Source: Blattamonas nauphoetae (lineage: Eukaryota > Preaxostyla > Oxymonadida). Taken from it: a stretch of 64,000 nt of DNA. Positions 54,169-64,000 of this stretch are shown in pieces (position 1 is the first letter of the stretch; each line of letters starts with the position of its first letter). The position numbers and the translations under genes were made by a program. The notes below the pieces were generated by a model. That model ran no database searches. It was not told the origin of the DNA and worked only from the letters and a program-made list of their open reading frames with translations. The stretch spans positions 186,001 to 250,000 of the forward strand of contig JARBJD010000021.1 in the NCBI GenBank assembly GCA_033064195.1, written 5' to 3'.

Positions 54169-56811
54169 ATGAATGGACAAATGCACGCTGCTCTCCAAGC
54201 AGATATCTCTCTGCTTGGGAAAATGTTGGACGAAGCCATCAAGCAAGGTGAAGGAGAGACTGTCTTCAAGCACCTCGAAACAATCCGTCGTCTCTCATCG
54301 TTGAACCACAACGGTGATGGGGCAGCGCAGGAAGAACTGATAACAACATTGGAAAAGCTGAATGACGAAGACTTTGTTCCAATTGTGCGTGGATTTACAC
54401 AGTTTCTGAATCTTGTGAATACAGCCGAACAGTATCACAGCATTTCGCCAAACACGTCCGGAGCGACAGACCCAGTTGCATTCTCAGAACTCTATGAGAC
54501 CTTGAAAATGAAGGGAGTTGATGACAAAGATATCATATCCGGATTGGAGAATCTTTCGATCAATCTTGTGTTGACAGCCCATCCGACAGAAATCAACCGA
54601 CAATCCCTGAATGTGAATCTTGCACAAGTTGATGCATGCTTAGGAGCATTAGATCACAGAGACCTGCCGGAATACCGGAAACGACCAATATACGAACGAC
54701 TTCGCCAACTGATCTCTCAATACTGGTACACAGATGAAATCCGGAAAGTTCGTCCCTCTGTTAACGAAGAAGCTCGTTGGGGACTTCAATTGGTTGGAAA
54801 TAGCTTATGGAAAGCCGTCCCCGACTACCTCCGCCGCCTTGATCTTCAGGTCAAGGATAAACTGAACATATCTCTGCCTGTCGATGCACGACCGATATTT
54901 TTTTCGTCATGGATGGGTGGGGATCGAGACGGAAACCCAAATGTGACAGCGAAAACGACTCGTGAAGTGATGAATGAAAATCGTCTTGTCGCCGCAAAGA
55001 TGTATGCTGAGGATATTGACCTCCTTGTTTGGGAGTTGTCGATGTGGAAATGTTCGGACCGATTCCGAAAATATATCGGGGACGATGAAGTACAAGAACC
55101 GTATCGAGAACTGATGCGACGAGTCAGAACTCGTCTTGGCCACACCATCACTTATCTGGAGGCCTTAGATCGTGGAGAGCGAGCAGATCCCCACCCATCA
55201 GTGATTATGAGAACGACACAGCTCTGGGAGCCACTTTACGAGTGTTATTTATCACTAGTTGAATGTGGAATGGAAATCATTGCAAATGACAAGCTCCTCG
55301 ATACGATGCGTCGCACACGCTGTTTTGGGATCACATTGACACAGATGGACATTCGACAGGAAAGCATAGTTCACACGGAAGCACTGGCGGAAATTACCCA
55401 ATTCATTGGACTTGGTGACTACAGTGAATGGGACGAGGAAAAACGGCTCAAATTCCTTATTGAAGAATTGAATTCCAACCGTCCGCTTCTTCCTCGAAAC
55501 TGGACGCCTTCGGAAAAGACGAAAGAACTGTTCGACACAATCGAAGTGATCACCGAGACAAACGAAGGAGTGATCCCCTGTTACATCATCTCAATGACCA
55601 GTGCGGCATCCGATGTGCTTGCAGTGCATTTGTTGTTGAAGGAATTCGAGTGCCCATATTTCCAACCAGTGACGCCACTCTTCGAGACATTGAACGATCT
55701 CAACAACTCAGAACGGATTATGAACGAGTTATTTGAGATTGAATGGTACAAAAAGAATATCAACGGAAAACAGATGGTTATGATTGGATATTCCGACTCC
55801 GCAAAAGATGCAGGCTCATTGGCTGCTGGCTGGGCTCAATACCGCTCTCAAGAACGTCTCCTGAAAGTCTCCGATGCCCATAACGTTGCACTGACCTTAT
55901 TCCACGGCCGAGGAGGCACAGTGGGACGCGGCGGAGGACCGGCCAAGTTTGCGCTCTTCTCGCAGCCGCCCGGGTCACTCAAAGGCGGCCTCCGTGTGAC
56001 CGAACAAGGTGAAATGATGCGGTTCAAGCTGGGCATGCCGGAACTGGCTGTCAGAACACTCTCACTGTATACCGATGCCATCCTCGAAGCCAACCTGACG
56101 CCTCCTCCAATCCCAAAACCCGAATGGCGAGATATGATGGACTCGATGTCCGATCACTCGTGTGAGGTGTATCAAGGCGTTGTGTACAAAGACGACCGCT
56201 TCACACCTTACTTCTACCAAGCAACGCCTGTTCAGGAGCTTGGGAAGCTTCCTTTGAGCTCTCGCCCTGCGAAGAGAAGACCGACGGGAGGAGTTGAGAC
56301 ACTTCGGGCGATTCCGTGGATTTTTGGATGGACACAGAATCGTTTGCTGCTGCCAGCTTGGCTTGGAGCGGGGACAGCATTGCAGAAAGCGATTGATGAT
56401 GGTCATTTGGAAGTACTGCGAACGATGAAGAAGGAATGGCCCTTTTTCAACACTCGAATCAGCATCCTTGAGATGGTGTTTGCGAAGACAAATCTGACCA
56501 TCGCTCGGAAATACGATGAACAGCTGGTGGAACCCAGCCTTCGCGGACTTGGCGAAGAGCTCCGAGCGATGCTGGAAAAGGACATCAACACGATCCTCTC
56601 GCTCGACGAAGCCAAGAGCCTTCGGGAAGCCCTCCCGATTGATCTGGCCGAGAATCTGTCCATGCGGACTGTGCACACGGATCCGTTGAACCTACTTCAG
56701 ATTGAACTGCTGTCGAGGGCCAGAAAAAATGGGGAGGAGCATGGCCCGTTGGAGAGGGCGTTGATGATCACTATTTCGGGTATCGCCGCAGGAATGAGAA
56801 ATACTGGATAG
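54169..56811 (+). CDS. ppc: Phosphoenolpyruvate carboxylase, 880 aa, intronless
   Basis: Catalyses PEP + bicarbonate to oxaloacetate + phosphate, feeding C4 acids in the cytosol. Full-length family features are in order: N-terminus LGKMLDEAIKQGEG; catalytic His in LTAHPTEINRQS (about 135-146); the Arg/Asp loop MGGDRDGNPNVTAKT (about 248-262); GYSDSAKDAGSLAAGW (about 541-556); the glycine-rich HGRGGTVGRGGGP (about 579-591); and the C-terminal RNTG directly before TAG. The length fits the bacterial type (about 880-900 aa). The plant N-terminal phosphorylation motif is absent, so regulation would be by allosteric effectors if at all (inference). Lack of introns beside intron-rich neighbours and the bacterial-type sequence are compatible with lateral acquisition, though several intronless host genes also occur here. 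Confidence 0.97.
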   Translation: MNGQMHAALQADISLLGKMLDEAIKQGEGETVFKHLETIRRLSSLNHNGDGAAQEELITTLEKLNDEDFVPIVRGFTQFLNLVNTAEQYHSISPNTSGATDPVAFSELYETLKMKGVDDKDIISGLENLSINLVLTAHPTEINRQSLNVNLAQVDACLGALDHRDLPEYRKRPIYERLRQLISQYWYTDEIRKVRPSVNEEARWGLQLVGNSLWKAVPDYLRRLDLQVKDKLNISLPVDARPIFFSSWMGGDRDGNPNVTAKTTREVMNENRLVAAKMYAEDIDLLVWELSMWKCSDRFRKYIGDDEVQEPYRELMRRVRTRLGHTITYLEALDRGERADPHPSVIMRTTQLWEPLYECYLSLVECGMEIIANDKLLDTMRRTRCFGITLTQMDIRQESIVHTEALAEITQFIGLGDYSEWDEEKRLKFLIEELNSNRPLLPRNWTPSEKTKELFDTIEVITETNEGVIPCYIISMTSAASDVLAVHLLLKEFECPYFQPVTPLFETLNDLNNSERIMNELFEIEWYKKNINGKQMVMIGYSDSAKDAGSLAAGWAQYRSQERLLKVSDAHNVALTLFHGRGGTVGRGGGPAKFALFSQPPGSLKGGLRVTEQGEMMRFKLGMPELAVRTLSLYTDAILEANLTPPPIPKPEWRDMMDSMSDHSCEVYQGVVYKDDRFTPYFYQATPVQELGKLPLSSRPAKRRPTGGVETLRAIPWIFGWTQNRLLLPAWLGAGTALQKAIDDGHLEVLRTMKKEWPFFNTRISILEMVFAKTNLTIARKYDEQLVEPSLRGLGEELRAMLEKDINTILSLDEAKSLREALPIDLAENLSMRTVHTDPLNLLQIELLSRARKNGEEHGPLERALMITISGIAAGMRNTG

Positions 56812-57146
56812 GCCAGATGCTGAAATAGAGTGTTTGGATGGTTGGAATCATCCGCACAAATGCATCTGGTCTTTCTGGCAATTTTCGAACACTCGTTATT
56901 TCAGTTGCTTTTTTTACTGTGGAGAAGCCTTTGGTTTTAGTAACTCTATGTTCTTTCAGACTCAATTATTTTCTTCGGACAGTTTCCAATCGCATATTGA
57001 AAATATATCTCATTTTTGGAATTTCAGATCCGTCGAATCCAAGAGTTGTTCACTTCATGTCCATTCAAAGTTCTCACAAATCTGTCTTCAGCCATGACTC
57101 CCACCTCACATACACACGCTTTTCTCCCATGAACCAGCAGTATGTC
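56812..57146 (+). other. Gap containing the unresolved 5' end of the TmcB-like gene
   Basis: 335 bp between PEPC and the first exon I can support for the TmcB-like gene. Several plus-strand frames are open but none has a convincing start joined to the frame LFFQDVIFHLNQF. The true first exon and promoter are probably here. Confidence 0.3.
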
Positions 57147-60100
57147 CCTCCTTGTTCTTCCAAGATGTCATTTTCCATTTGAACCAGTTTATTCGCGATG
57201 CTCCATATCTATGGAAAGGTAAACCGACTTTATTTCTTCAATATTTTAGTCTCAATCGCCATTTGTGTCCAACTTTTCTTTCTACCACTCCGCCAACCTG
57301 ATCTTGATTCTTTACACTTCCCAATTATTATGCATCGCATCGGGTATATTTCATTATTGTTCACCTCTCTTTGAAGCAATTATTTTGATGTTTCGTTCGC
57401 GTCAGACACGGAACTATTCTTCGTCTGTGTCTTAATCATCACTCTTGTCTACGTCGTTGCTGATGCCACGGCTCTCATCATTGTCTATGTTATATCTGCC
57501 ACAGAGACGAAGATACACCGATATATAACCCGAGCATTACGTGTCAGTGCCTATCTTCGCGGCCACCTTTTATTTCATCCCATAGCCATTATTTTAGCTC
57601 GACCAATTGGATGTGCCTTGTTTTCTGATGTGGAAGGTTACAACTCGTGCCCAACATCGAATAACGTCATATATCTCGTCTTTGGACTGATCGGACTCGT
57701 CATCCATCTCCTCCACACCTTCCTCTATCATTTCTTCATTTTTGACACAAAACTACGCCATCCCTCTGCAGTAACTGCGCGCACCGGAATTTTTCAATCT
57801 CTTACGTACAGTTTATCGATGATCTGGACGGTGATTTCTTCATTTATTATTCTCATCAAACCACAAGTTGTTGCCATCATTCATTGCATTCTCTACTTTC
57901 TTCTCGCGACCGCTGTTTTATATTTCGTTCCTATGTTCGCGGTATCTGGCAACACCATCCTATCAGGAGTTTTACTCCAATCCTCGTTCGGCGGGCTTTT
58001 GGGGATTTTCCTCCCCATGTTCAACAAATGGGCGGCTTCATCTTCAGCAGCTCTTCCTCTTTCAGTCTTCTTTATCATTGCAACGGCCGGGACGATCCTG
58101 ATCTAGCTATCAACATGCCTTCTCTTTAAACCACTCTTCAAACGACACTTTCTCGTCAAAACGATTAAAATCAAGAATGAGAAGTTTGTTAACAAGCGAG
58201 TCGATCTCATTGTGCTAAAGGAACCCAAGGATCGTACAGTCGGATTCAAGTTTTCACTCGGTGGAACGAATTACGTTTACCGACTTGACCAGCCCATCAT
58301 AACAGTAGCAGACACACCTCCCGCAAAAATTGTTAAACGGAACTCGCTTCAAACTCTTCTTCCTGGAGGCAATCGGGTGTCACTCCGTCCACAGAATTCC
58401 CGAGCAAAATTAGTCCGCCAGAAGTCATCGCTCGCAATAACGGAAATTTCTCAAATCCCACCTCTCTCGCCGCGTATGGAAATTCAAATTGACAATTCGC
58501 ACGAACCTGTGGAAGTTATTACACCTCGACCCGTTTCATCCCGACGGAGACAAAATGACGATGATGCTCCTTTATCTGCTCGGATAATTCGACAAGCTCG
58601 ATTGAATGAAGAATTCAGTCGCGATATTCCTTCGGAAGCAAATGATACAAAGGAATCGGAAGTGATCAACATAATCCCCGTTCGTCCGATAGGCCAGACG
58701 ATGGATGCGGTTATCTTCATCCAAAACAGCGAAAATGAAGAAGACCCCCCGCTGGCCCATTCTCCAGGCGAAAAAGATGCACCTATACTTGATCAAGAAA
58801 TTTCTCAACAGACTGAACCAGAAACTGCCGATGAAGATGAAAAACACAACAAAATTTTCCCCAATAATGAAACAGGACACGATATATCTCCAAATTGTTC
58901 CGATACAACCGACAAAGCCAACGATAATTCCCCCGACAGCTCGAATAACACCCAAGAACTCTCACTCCCTCCCGACGGCTCCCTCGACACCTCAATCGTC
59001 TTCTCCCTCCTCCAAAATGACCCAATTACGATGGAATTCCCAATTCCTGAACAACCACTCGATGATGATACTTTCGAGTTCGATTCAGAGAACAACGAAG
59101 ACGACCATCCACCAACTCCGATCCATCCGATAAACCCGACATTCGATTCTGGCAGCCATATCATTGCCACCACGGACACTCCACGATCAAACACGTCAGA
59201 ACAGGAAATTGAGAACTTTACTCCTCCTCAACAACGGTCTCCTGTTCAACTGAAATCTCCACCGCAAACACAATCAGCCAATCATGCCCCATTCCTAAAG
59301 GAAAGACAACCAAGTTTCATCACCAGTCCAAACATGCTCGCAGTCGATTCACACACCGTCATTTTGAACAAACAGACGCTCCAGGATGCAGTGAATTCGA
59401 TTGTTAAGGAGTTTCGGAAGGAGAGCGAGGTGGAACCAGCCATTCGCTTCCTTCAGGATCAAGTTTTGAGTCGCGACTCGTTCACAATCTCGTTCGTCGA
59501 CTCCTTCTTCCGAACGCTCCTCAAAAAAGATCGATTCAAGTCGAGTCCAGCGATTCGCATGACATATGCAATGTTTCTGTTTGAGTTTGTGAATTCTCAA
59601 ACAAGAATGATGTCCTTCATTCACGCTGCCTGTGGGATGTTCCCATCCATCACCGATCGCTGGATCTCCTTCCTTCTCGTCAAGCAGATTGAGATGGAGG
59701 TTTCACACCAGCGACATGGAATCAGAGTGAACAAAGGGTTGAACAGGAATGCCAGCATCACCGACCTTGTGGGCGAAGAGAGAGTGTCGGAGCAGGAAGC
59801 CATCACTCTTCTGATCAGCGGGTCTGAGTCAGATGGCGAAACATCGACCCTTCCGCAGATTTACACATCTCAACAGCAGCTCAAGACAGCTGACAAACAT
59901 TACCAAAACGCGATGGCTCACATGCAGATGATGTGGTTGCTTCTGTCTCGTCAGTCTGTGGATTGTGCGAGGGTCCAACAACACGCGATGATGGTTCTGA
60001 GCAACGAGCTGGAAGCGAAGAAGATCTTTTCGTCGCTTCTCGAATCCAACCCAACCCCATCTGTCCTCCGACAATACGCTCTTCTCGTCCGAAATATCAG

Positions 60101-63008
60101 TTTCGACGAACCGTTTGCGTCTGCTCTCTTAACAGAGGCTGATCGGATCGAAGACGAGAACATGGAAGACGATCTCCATCGGATGGTGTTGGAAGAAGAA
60201 GCGAAGGATCGGATGAACGAAGAAGAACATCAAAATTGGCTCGTTTTCGATTCTGAACTATCAGCCAGCCATCAACCACTCTCCAAATCCCAAGCGAACC
60301 CCGCTCCACAACGAGGTGGACGAACCATCCAAAAGAACTACAAAGCTCTCCTCACACGCTACCAACCGAAAGAGAAGAAAAGCAAGTGGAACATGGCACA
60401 CCTCCCACTTCAGCTGGTCGGTCTCGCTGCTGTGGCAATCGTCATCTTGATTGCCTTTCTCGATGTGCGGAACCGCTTTCGAAGTGTTGAGGATGCGTCC
60501 ACTGCTCAAAGAAACGCAGTTCGAGCGACCTACCTCGGAAACTGGCTGACAAGGGAGATTCTGACAATTGGCCACATTGTTGGCAATCTGCACTATCCTC
60601 CCACAACACCACAGGACCTTGCGTACATCATCGAGATGAACAATGTGCTTGTGGAGTCGATCAACGGGTACTTCACATTCAATTCGTATTTCCAGGCGAC
60701 TTACGAATATCTCAACGACGACGAAGAATTCTACTCCGACAGCAAAGTTTGGATCATTCCGGAGGTTGACATCAACTTCAACTTGAATGACATCAGAATG
60801 GTTTCGCTGCCTCTCAAATCATACTTCTACTGGTCGATCGAGCACAGCATTGAGTTAACAGACGATTACATGGCTGTTTTTCGACCAGAACCGTTTTATC
60901 AACAAGTTGTAGGTGAATATTTAATCAACATTCCACTCACACTGACTGAGGAACTGAAGGGATTGGTTGTCAGATCAACAACGATCCTTCTCCATGAAGC
61001 AACAGCCGACTCATGGATCCAGATTGTCTGTCTCATTCTCACAACTCTTATCCAAGTTGGCTTCTCTGCTGTTCCTGTCTTCATCTCTGTCGGCCTGGTC
61101 AGCGCTCACCGCACCCGAGAACTTCGCGCCCTTTGCTTGATCCCAAAAACCACAGCCGAACGTGTCTCGAAAATGCTTGAACAGGGCGAAGACCAAGCTT
61201 TCTCTCGCGGAAACCAGAGCGAATCGGGATCTGAATCTGAATCAACACGAGACGAGCATGGGTCATCAACAAGCGACTTCTATGGAGACACTTTTGGGTC
61301 GAAGCATAAACAGCACGGCACTCCTTCGTCGTTCACTTCGATGAAACAGTCTCCACAATCACTTCCGTCAAGTCCAGTGCCGCCGACACCATCGCCGTTC
61401 CAGATGGATGTTCCTGTTCAGAACACACCGATTTCTGATCAGGATCTCCTGAATGGTGATGATGAAGAAGATTCTGAGTGCGAGAAAGGAGATTGTGACA
61501 GCCAAAACGAAGAGATTGAAGAAATTGAGCAACAACGCTCAGACGACGTTGAAGAGAAGCTGAAACACCTTCCTTCTGTCGTTCCTGTGTCCATCTGGGT
61601 TCGCATGATCCTCGGGTTGTTTGTCATCATCATCTCGACATACGCCTTCTTCATCATCGCCTCCGTCTCGATGAGATTGAGCCCTGCTCTCTCCATCCAA
61701 ATCGTGATGAATATTTACCGATCTGTGTACACACAGCAGTTGTTCTATCTCACCGTTGTCTCACTGGACCCACCCATTCTTCTGGATCACGCGGGAAACA
61801 TGAGTAAAATCTACACACCAACAGAAGCTTACACAACTCCGGTTTTCAAGAGTTCTTTGTATGCTTCTGATATCGACGAGCTAACAGACAATATCCAGAA
61901 GCTGTGTGAGTTGTTCACATTGCATCACCGACTCTTCCTTTCTGGTTCAGGCCCTGACCTTCTGACGGGTGATTCATTTTTTGATTCAATCGATGTGACT
62001 GGGCTTCGTGGGAGATACCCAGCGATCGATGCAATCAGCACAAACGAGACAACTTGTCTTCTTTCACCGGACGAGTGCTCTGATCATCTGATTCCTGGGA
62101 TGGTTGGATCCTATAATGGGCTGAACGAGTTCATTGAGCGCTTCGTTGACATGGTCAGCACTCTCACACACCTCGACCGGTCCCAACTTGATTTCTTTTC
62201 CGATGACATTCAGTTCTTACGCGTGACTAGCCATGACGACATGCAACGTGGTTACGAAGATATCAGCAAAATCTTGCAGAATGAACTTTCAACTTTCACG
62301 TCGTCCTACACAACGACACTGGTTGTTGTGTTTATTGTCGTTGCTGTCATCTTGCTGACATTTTCATTTGCATGTCTTTCCGTTCTTCCTTCCGAAATTA
62401 ACACAATTTCGAAGAACATCTCTCGAATCCCCAATCTGCTGAAGTTAACTCAGGACACAACAATGCTGTACACAGACGAGATGTTCACAGGTGTTCCTCG
62501 CTTCGACATTCCCCATCAAGCCACAGTTGAACTTCTCTCATCGCTTCTGACCTCAACTGTGTCCAACACCTCAGCCGAACAACAAAGGAAAATTATCCTC
62601 TCTCTCTGTCGAATCACCTTCATCCAATTCGCCGACGAAGAGAAGTTGATGGACGAGGCTGGCTGTCCCGAGATTCTGACGGCCGCCCACAAACGAGCCC
62701 ACACAACTCTTCTTCGAAAGCTCGTCAATCTCGCCGATTCCACCCGTAAACGCAGAGCATCCATCGAAAAAGTGGCTGACTTTTGTTCAACATGGATTCT
62801 GGATCATTATTCGACGTTGGACATGGAGTTTGGGCTTTATCTCACTCAACACGAGTATCGATCGCACATGGAGCAAATCCCCAAGATGGATGTGTTTCAA
62901 CTCCCGCCGTCGGCAACACTATATTATGCACAGAGCACTGTGAGCATGGAGGAAAAAAGGAAGTTCGAACGTGTGGTTCGACGAATGAAGAATCAGAGAT
63001 CAACATGA
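57147..63008 (+). CDS. TmcB-like multipass receptor with C-terminal hemerythrin domain (5' end unresolved)
   Basis: Introns at 57219-57249 and 57344-57376 join FFQDVIFHLNQF, then CVQLFFLPLRQPDLD, then NYFDVSFASDTELFF. The N-terminal half has about eight membrane helices (57250-58110). A Pro/acidic cytoplasmic linker follows, then a TmcB-type helical region (about 59340-60160, FRTLLKKDRFKSS and on). Four further membrane helices lie near 60400-60460, 61015-61085, 61590-61670 and 62310-62380, with ectodomains between. The C-terminus is a bacteriohemerythrin-like domain: VPRFDIPHQATVELLSSL, FADEEKLMDEAG, AHKRAHTTLLRKL, WILDHYSTLDMEFGLYL. It keeps six of seven iron ligands; the His expected before F..EE is Gln. 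An in-frame TAG at 58104-58106 could end a frame-neutral 42-nt GT-AG intron (58065-58106) or be a nonsense codon. It probably senses oxygen, iron or redox at a membrane (inference). Confidence 0.75.
62450..62860 (+). other. Hemerythrin-like domain within the TmcB-like receptor
   Basis: The four helices align by eye with bacteriohemerythrin: helix A His in DIPHQ, helix B Glu in FADEEKLM, helix C His pair in HKRAH, helix D His and Asp in DHYSTLD. The helix B His (hemerythrin H54 position) is Gln. Known role of the family: a di-iron site that binds oxygen reversibly. Confidence 0.8.
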
Positions 63009-63321
63009 TCTCCACTGATTTTCCTGAATCGTACATTAATCTTGTTTTTTGTGTCATTTCTATTGATTCCATTTTCTCTTGCATTCTTCTGACTTTGTGT
63101 TGGACAACATTTCCTCCTGTTTTGAATCGAAAATCCATTCTATGGGAATGCTCCATAACTTAATATCTGTGATTCATCTATCGACAACAAACTTCCCGGA
63201 CAGTGGAGTGAGACCGAGTGGTAGATAAATCATCGAAGATCTTTTGTCTCGTCTCTTGGCAGTTTGATCAAACCATACTTCTGTATTTAGTTCTCAACCG
63301 CTATACATATTTGAAACAACA

Positions 63322-64000
63322 ATGTCTGACGATAACAAAAGTGTATCGTCAGTCGGATCGACGGGCCATTTCCAGACTCTTAATGAAGATCAGTTCAAGC
63401 CCCGAGATACCGTTCTCTTCTCCTTCTTCTATCCGCTTTCAATGCAGGTGAGCTTTTTTCTCCGATTTATCAAAGTTTTATATCTATTTCCGTTTCCCTA
63501 GCGAAAACACCCAAATCCGGGTTGGGAATGGGTGAAATATGCTCTTGTTACACTTGAAATGATCACGCTCGCATTCTTTTGTGTAGACAGGACAACTCAC
63601 TTGCAAACTACAATTTCGAAAGTATTTTCCTCTCTTATATCGTATTTTTCTTTACATAGGGGATCAATTTCGTTGATTTTTCGAGTTTCCAGTACATCCT
63701 CCCGCCGTACTTCTCGTTTGTAAGCATCGGCCTGCTGGCCTACATTGTTCTACTAATTCTATATCTATTGATTGGTGCTGTTCTTCATACACAGCTCATC
63801 GGAAAGCAGCCATGGGTCATATCACTTGTCCGGATGATTGTCGAAGTCACGATGACAATTCTCCTCATCCCCCTGCTGAATATGGCAATCCACCAGTTTG
63901 ACTGCCATATTGGAACCGATGACTCCCTATATTTCCGTGGCACCACTATATCAGCGTTTAGTGACCAACCAATTCCTCAAGCAATCGGGTTCGCATTGTC
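63322..64000 (+). CDS. Second TmcB-like multipass receptor, N-terminal part (runs off the window)
   Basis: Exons 63322-63447 (MSDDNKSVSSVGSTG, ending FFYPLSMQ), 63502-63621 (RKHPNPGWEWVKYALV) and 63660 to beyond 64000 (GINFVDFSSFQYILPP). The two introns (54 and 38 nt) are GT-AG, and the exons join in frame. Membrane helices are visible: YALVTLEMITLAFF, SIGLLAYIVLLILYLLIG and VEVTMTILLIPLLN. The opening FFYPLSMQ...W.WVKY matches the style of the previous gene (FFQDVIF...LWKVSI), so the two are probably tandem paralogues on the same strand, 313 bp apart. That gap (63009-63321) shows no gene. Whether this one also ends in hemerythrin cannot be seen. Confidence 0.75.

Noticed and set aside
1-64000. 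Reassigned genetic code with TAA/TAG as glutamine
   Set aside because: PEPC stops with TAG exactly after its conserved C-terminus and the long open frames use only CAA/CAG for Gln; kept as a question in the findings, not as an annotation.
1-64000. CRISPR arrays, rRNA genes, bacterial operons
   Set aside because: No direct-repeat/spacer array or rRNA-like sequence was seen, and the spliceosomal introns show that this is eukaryotic DNA.

Overview
The window looks like nuclear DNA of a compact-genome protist, most likely an oxymonad (Preaxostyla) close to Blattamonas. Seen directly: very short spliceosomal introns (29-104 nt, several exactly 29 nt), small intergenic gaps, and genes on both strands. 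From family knowledge: giant polymorphic-membrane-protein-like beta-helix receptors with a cytoplasmic kinase-like tail, TmcB-like multipass receptors, a lineage-specific armadillo-like family and SPRY-tailed kinases are typical of that group. The species is an inference from memory, not a database match. TAG directly after the conserved C-terminal NTG of PEP carboxylase argues that TAG is a normal stop here.

Layout. 1-19.6 kb is an accessory graveyard. It holds a decayed TmcB-like receptor (1-2.8 kb, minus), a 3.4 kb element with 241-bp near-identical terminal inverted repeats carrying host-like fragments (2.8-6.2 kb), a broken large minus-strand gene of possible VPS13/chorein type (6.4-10.8 kb), and a second element of the same terminal-repeat family (to 19.64 kb) with Pumilio-like and other fragments. 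The left end of this second element is split by a mariner-type hairpin MITE, which is itself split by a 3.0 kb hAT-type element with an 8-bp target duplication and kelch/SH3-like gene pieces inside.

20-26.7 kb is host genes: a 7-exon ARM/HEAT-like gene, a probably broken SPRY-like gene on the minus strand, and a 14-exon gene that reads as one protein: Rab-type GTPase, Ser/Thr kinase, SPRY-like domain. 27.5-34.6 kb (minus) is a giant beta-helix receptor pseudokinase with one in-frame TAA. It is head-to-head, within tens of bases, with two ARM-family genes in tandem (34.6-37.1 kb, plus). An unidentified gene follows (37.2-38.4 kb, plus). 38.9-48.7 kb (minus) is a second giant receptor pseudokinase with a ~1 kb tandem duplication and a perfect 128-bp palindrome that disrupts its N-terminal part. 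A PIF/Harbinger transposon (48.69-51.19 kb) sits 11 bp upstream of its start codon. 51.7-64 kb holds casein kinase 1 (minus), bacterial-style PEP carboxylase (plus), a TmcB-like receptor ending in a hemerythrin domain (plus), and the start of another TmcB-like gene (plus).

Functionally the intact genes lean to surface sensing and signalling (two receptor pseudokinases, two TmcB-like receptors, CK1, the Rab-kinase fusion). One central-carbon enzyme, PEPC, suits an anaerobic PEP/oxaloacetate metabolism. The best candidates for something undescribed are the Rab-kinase-SPRY fusion, the TmcB-hemerythrin receptor, and the terminal-inverted-repeat elements that carry host gene fragments.
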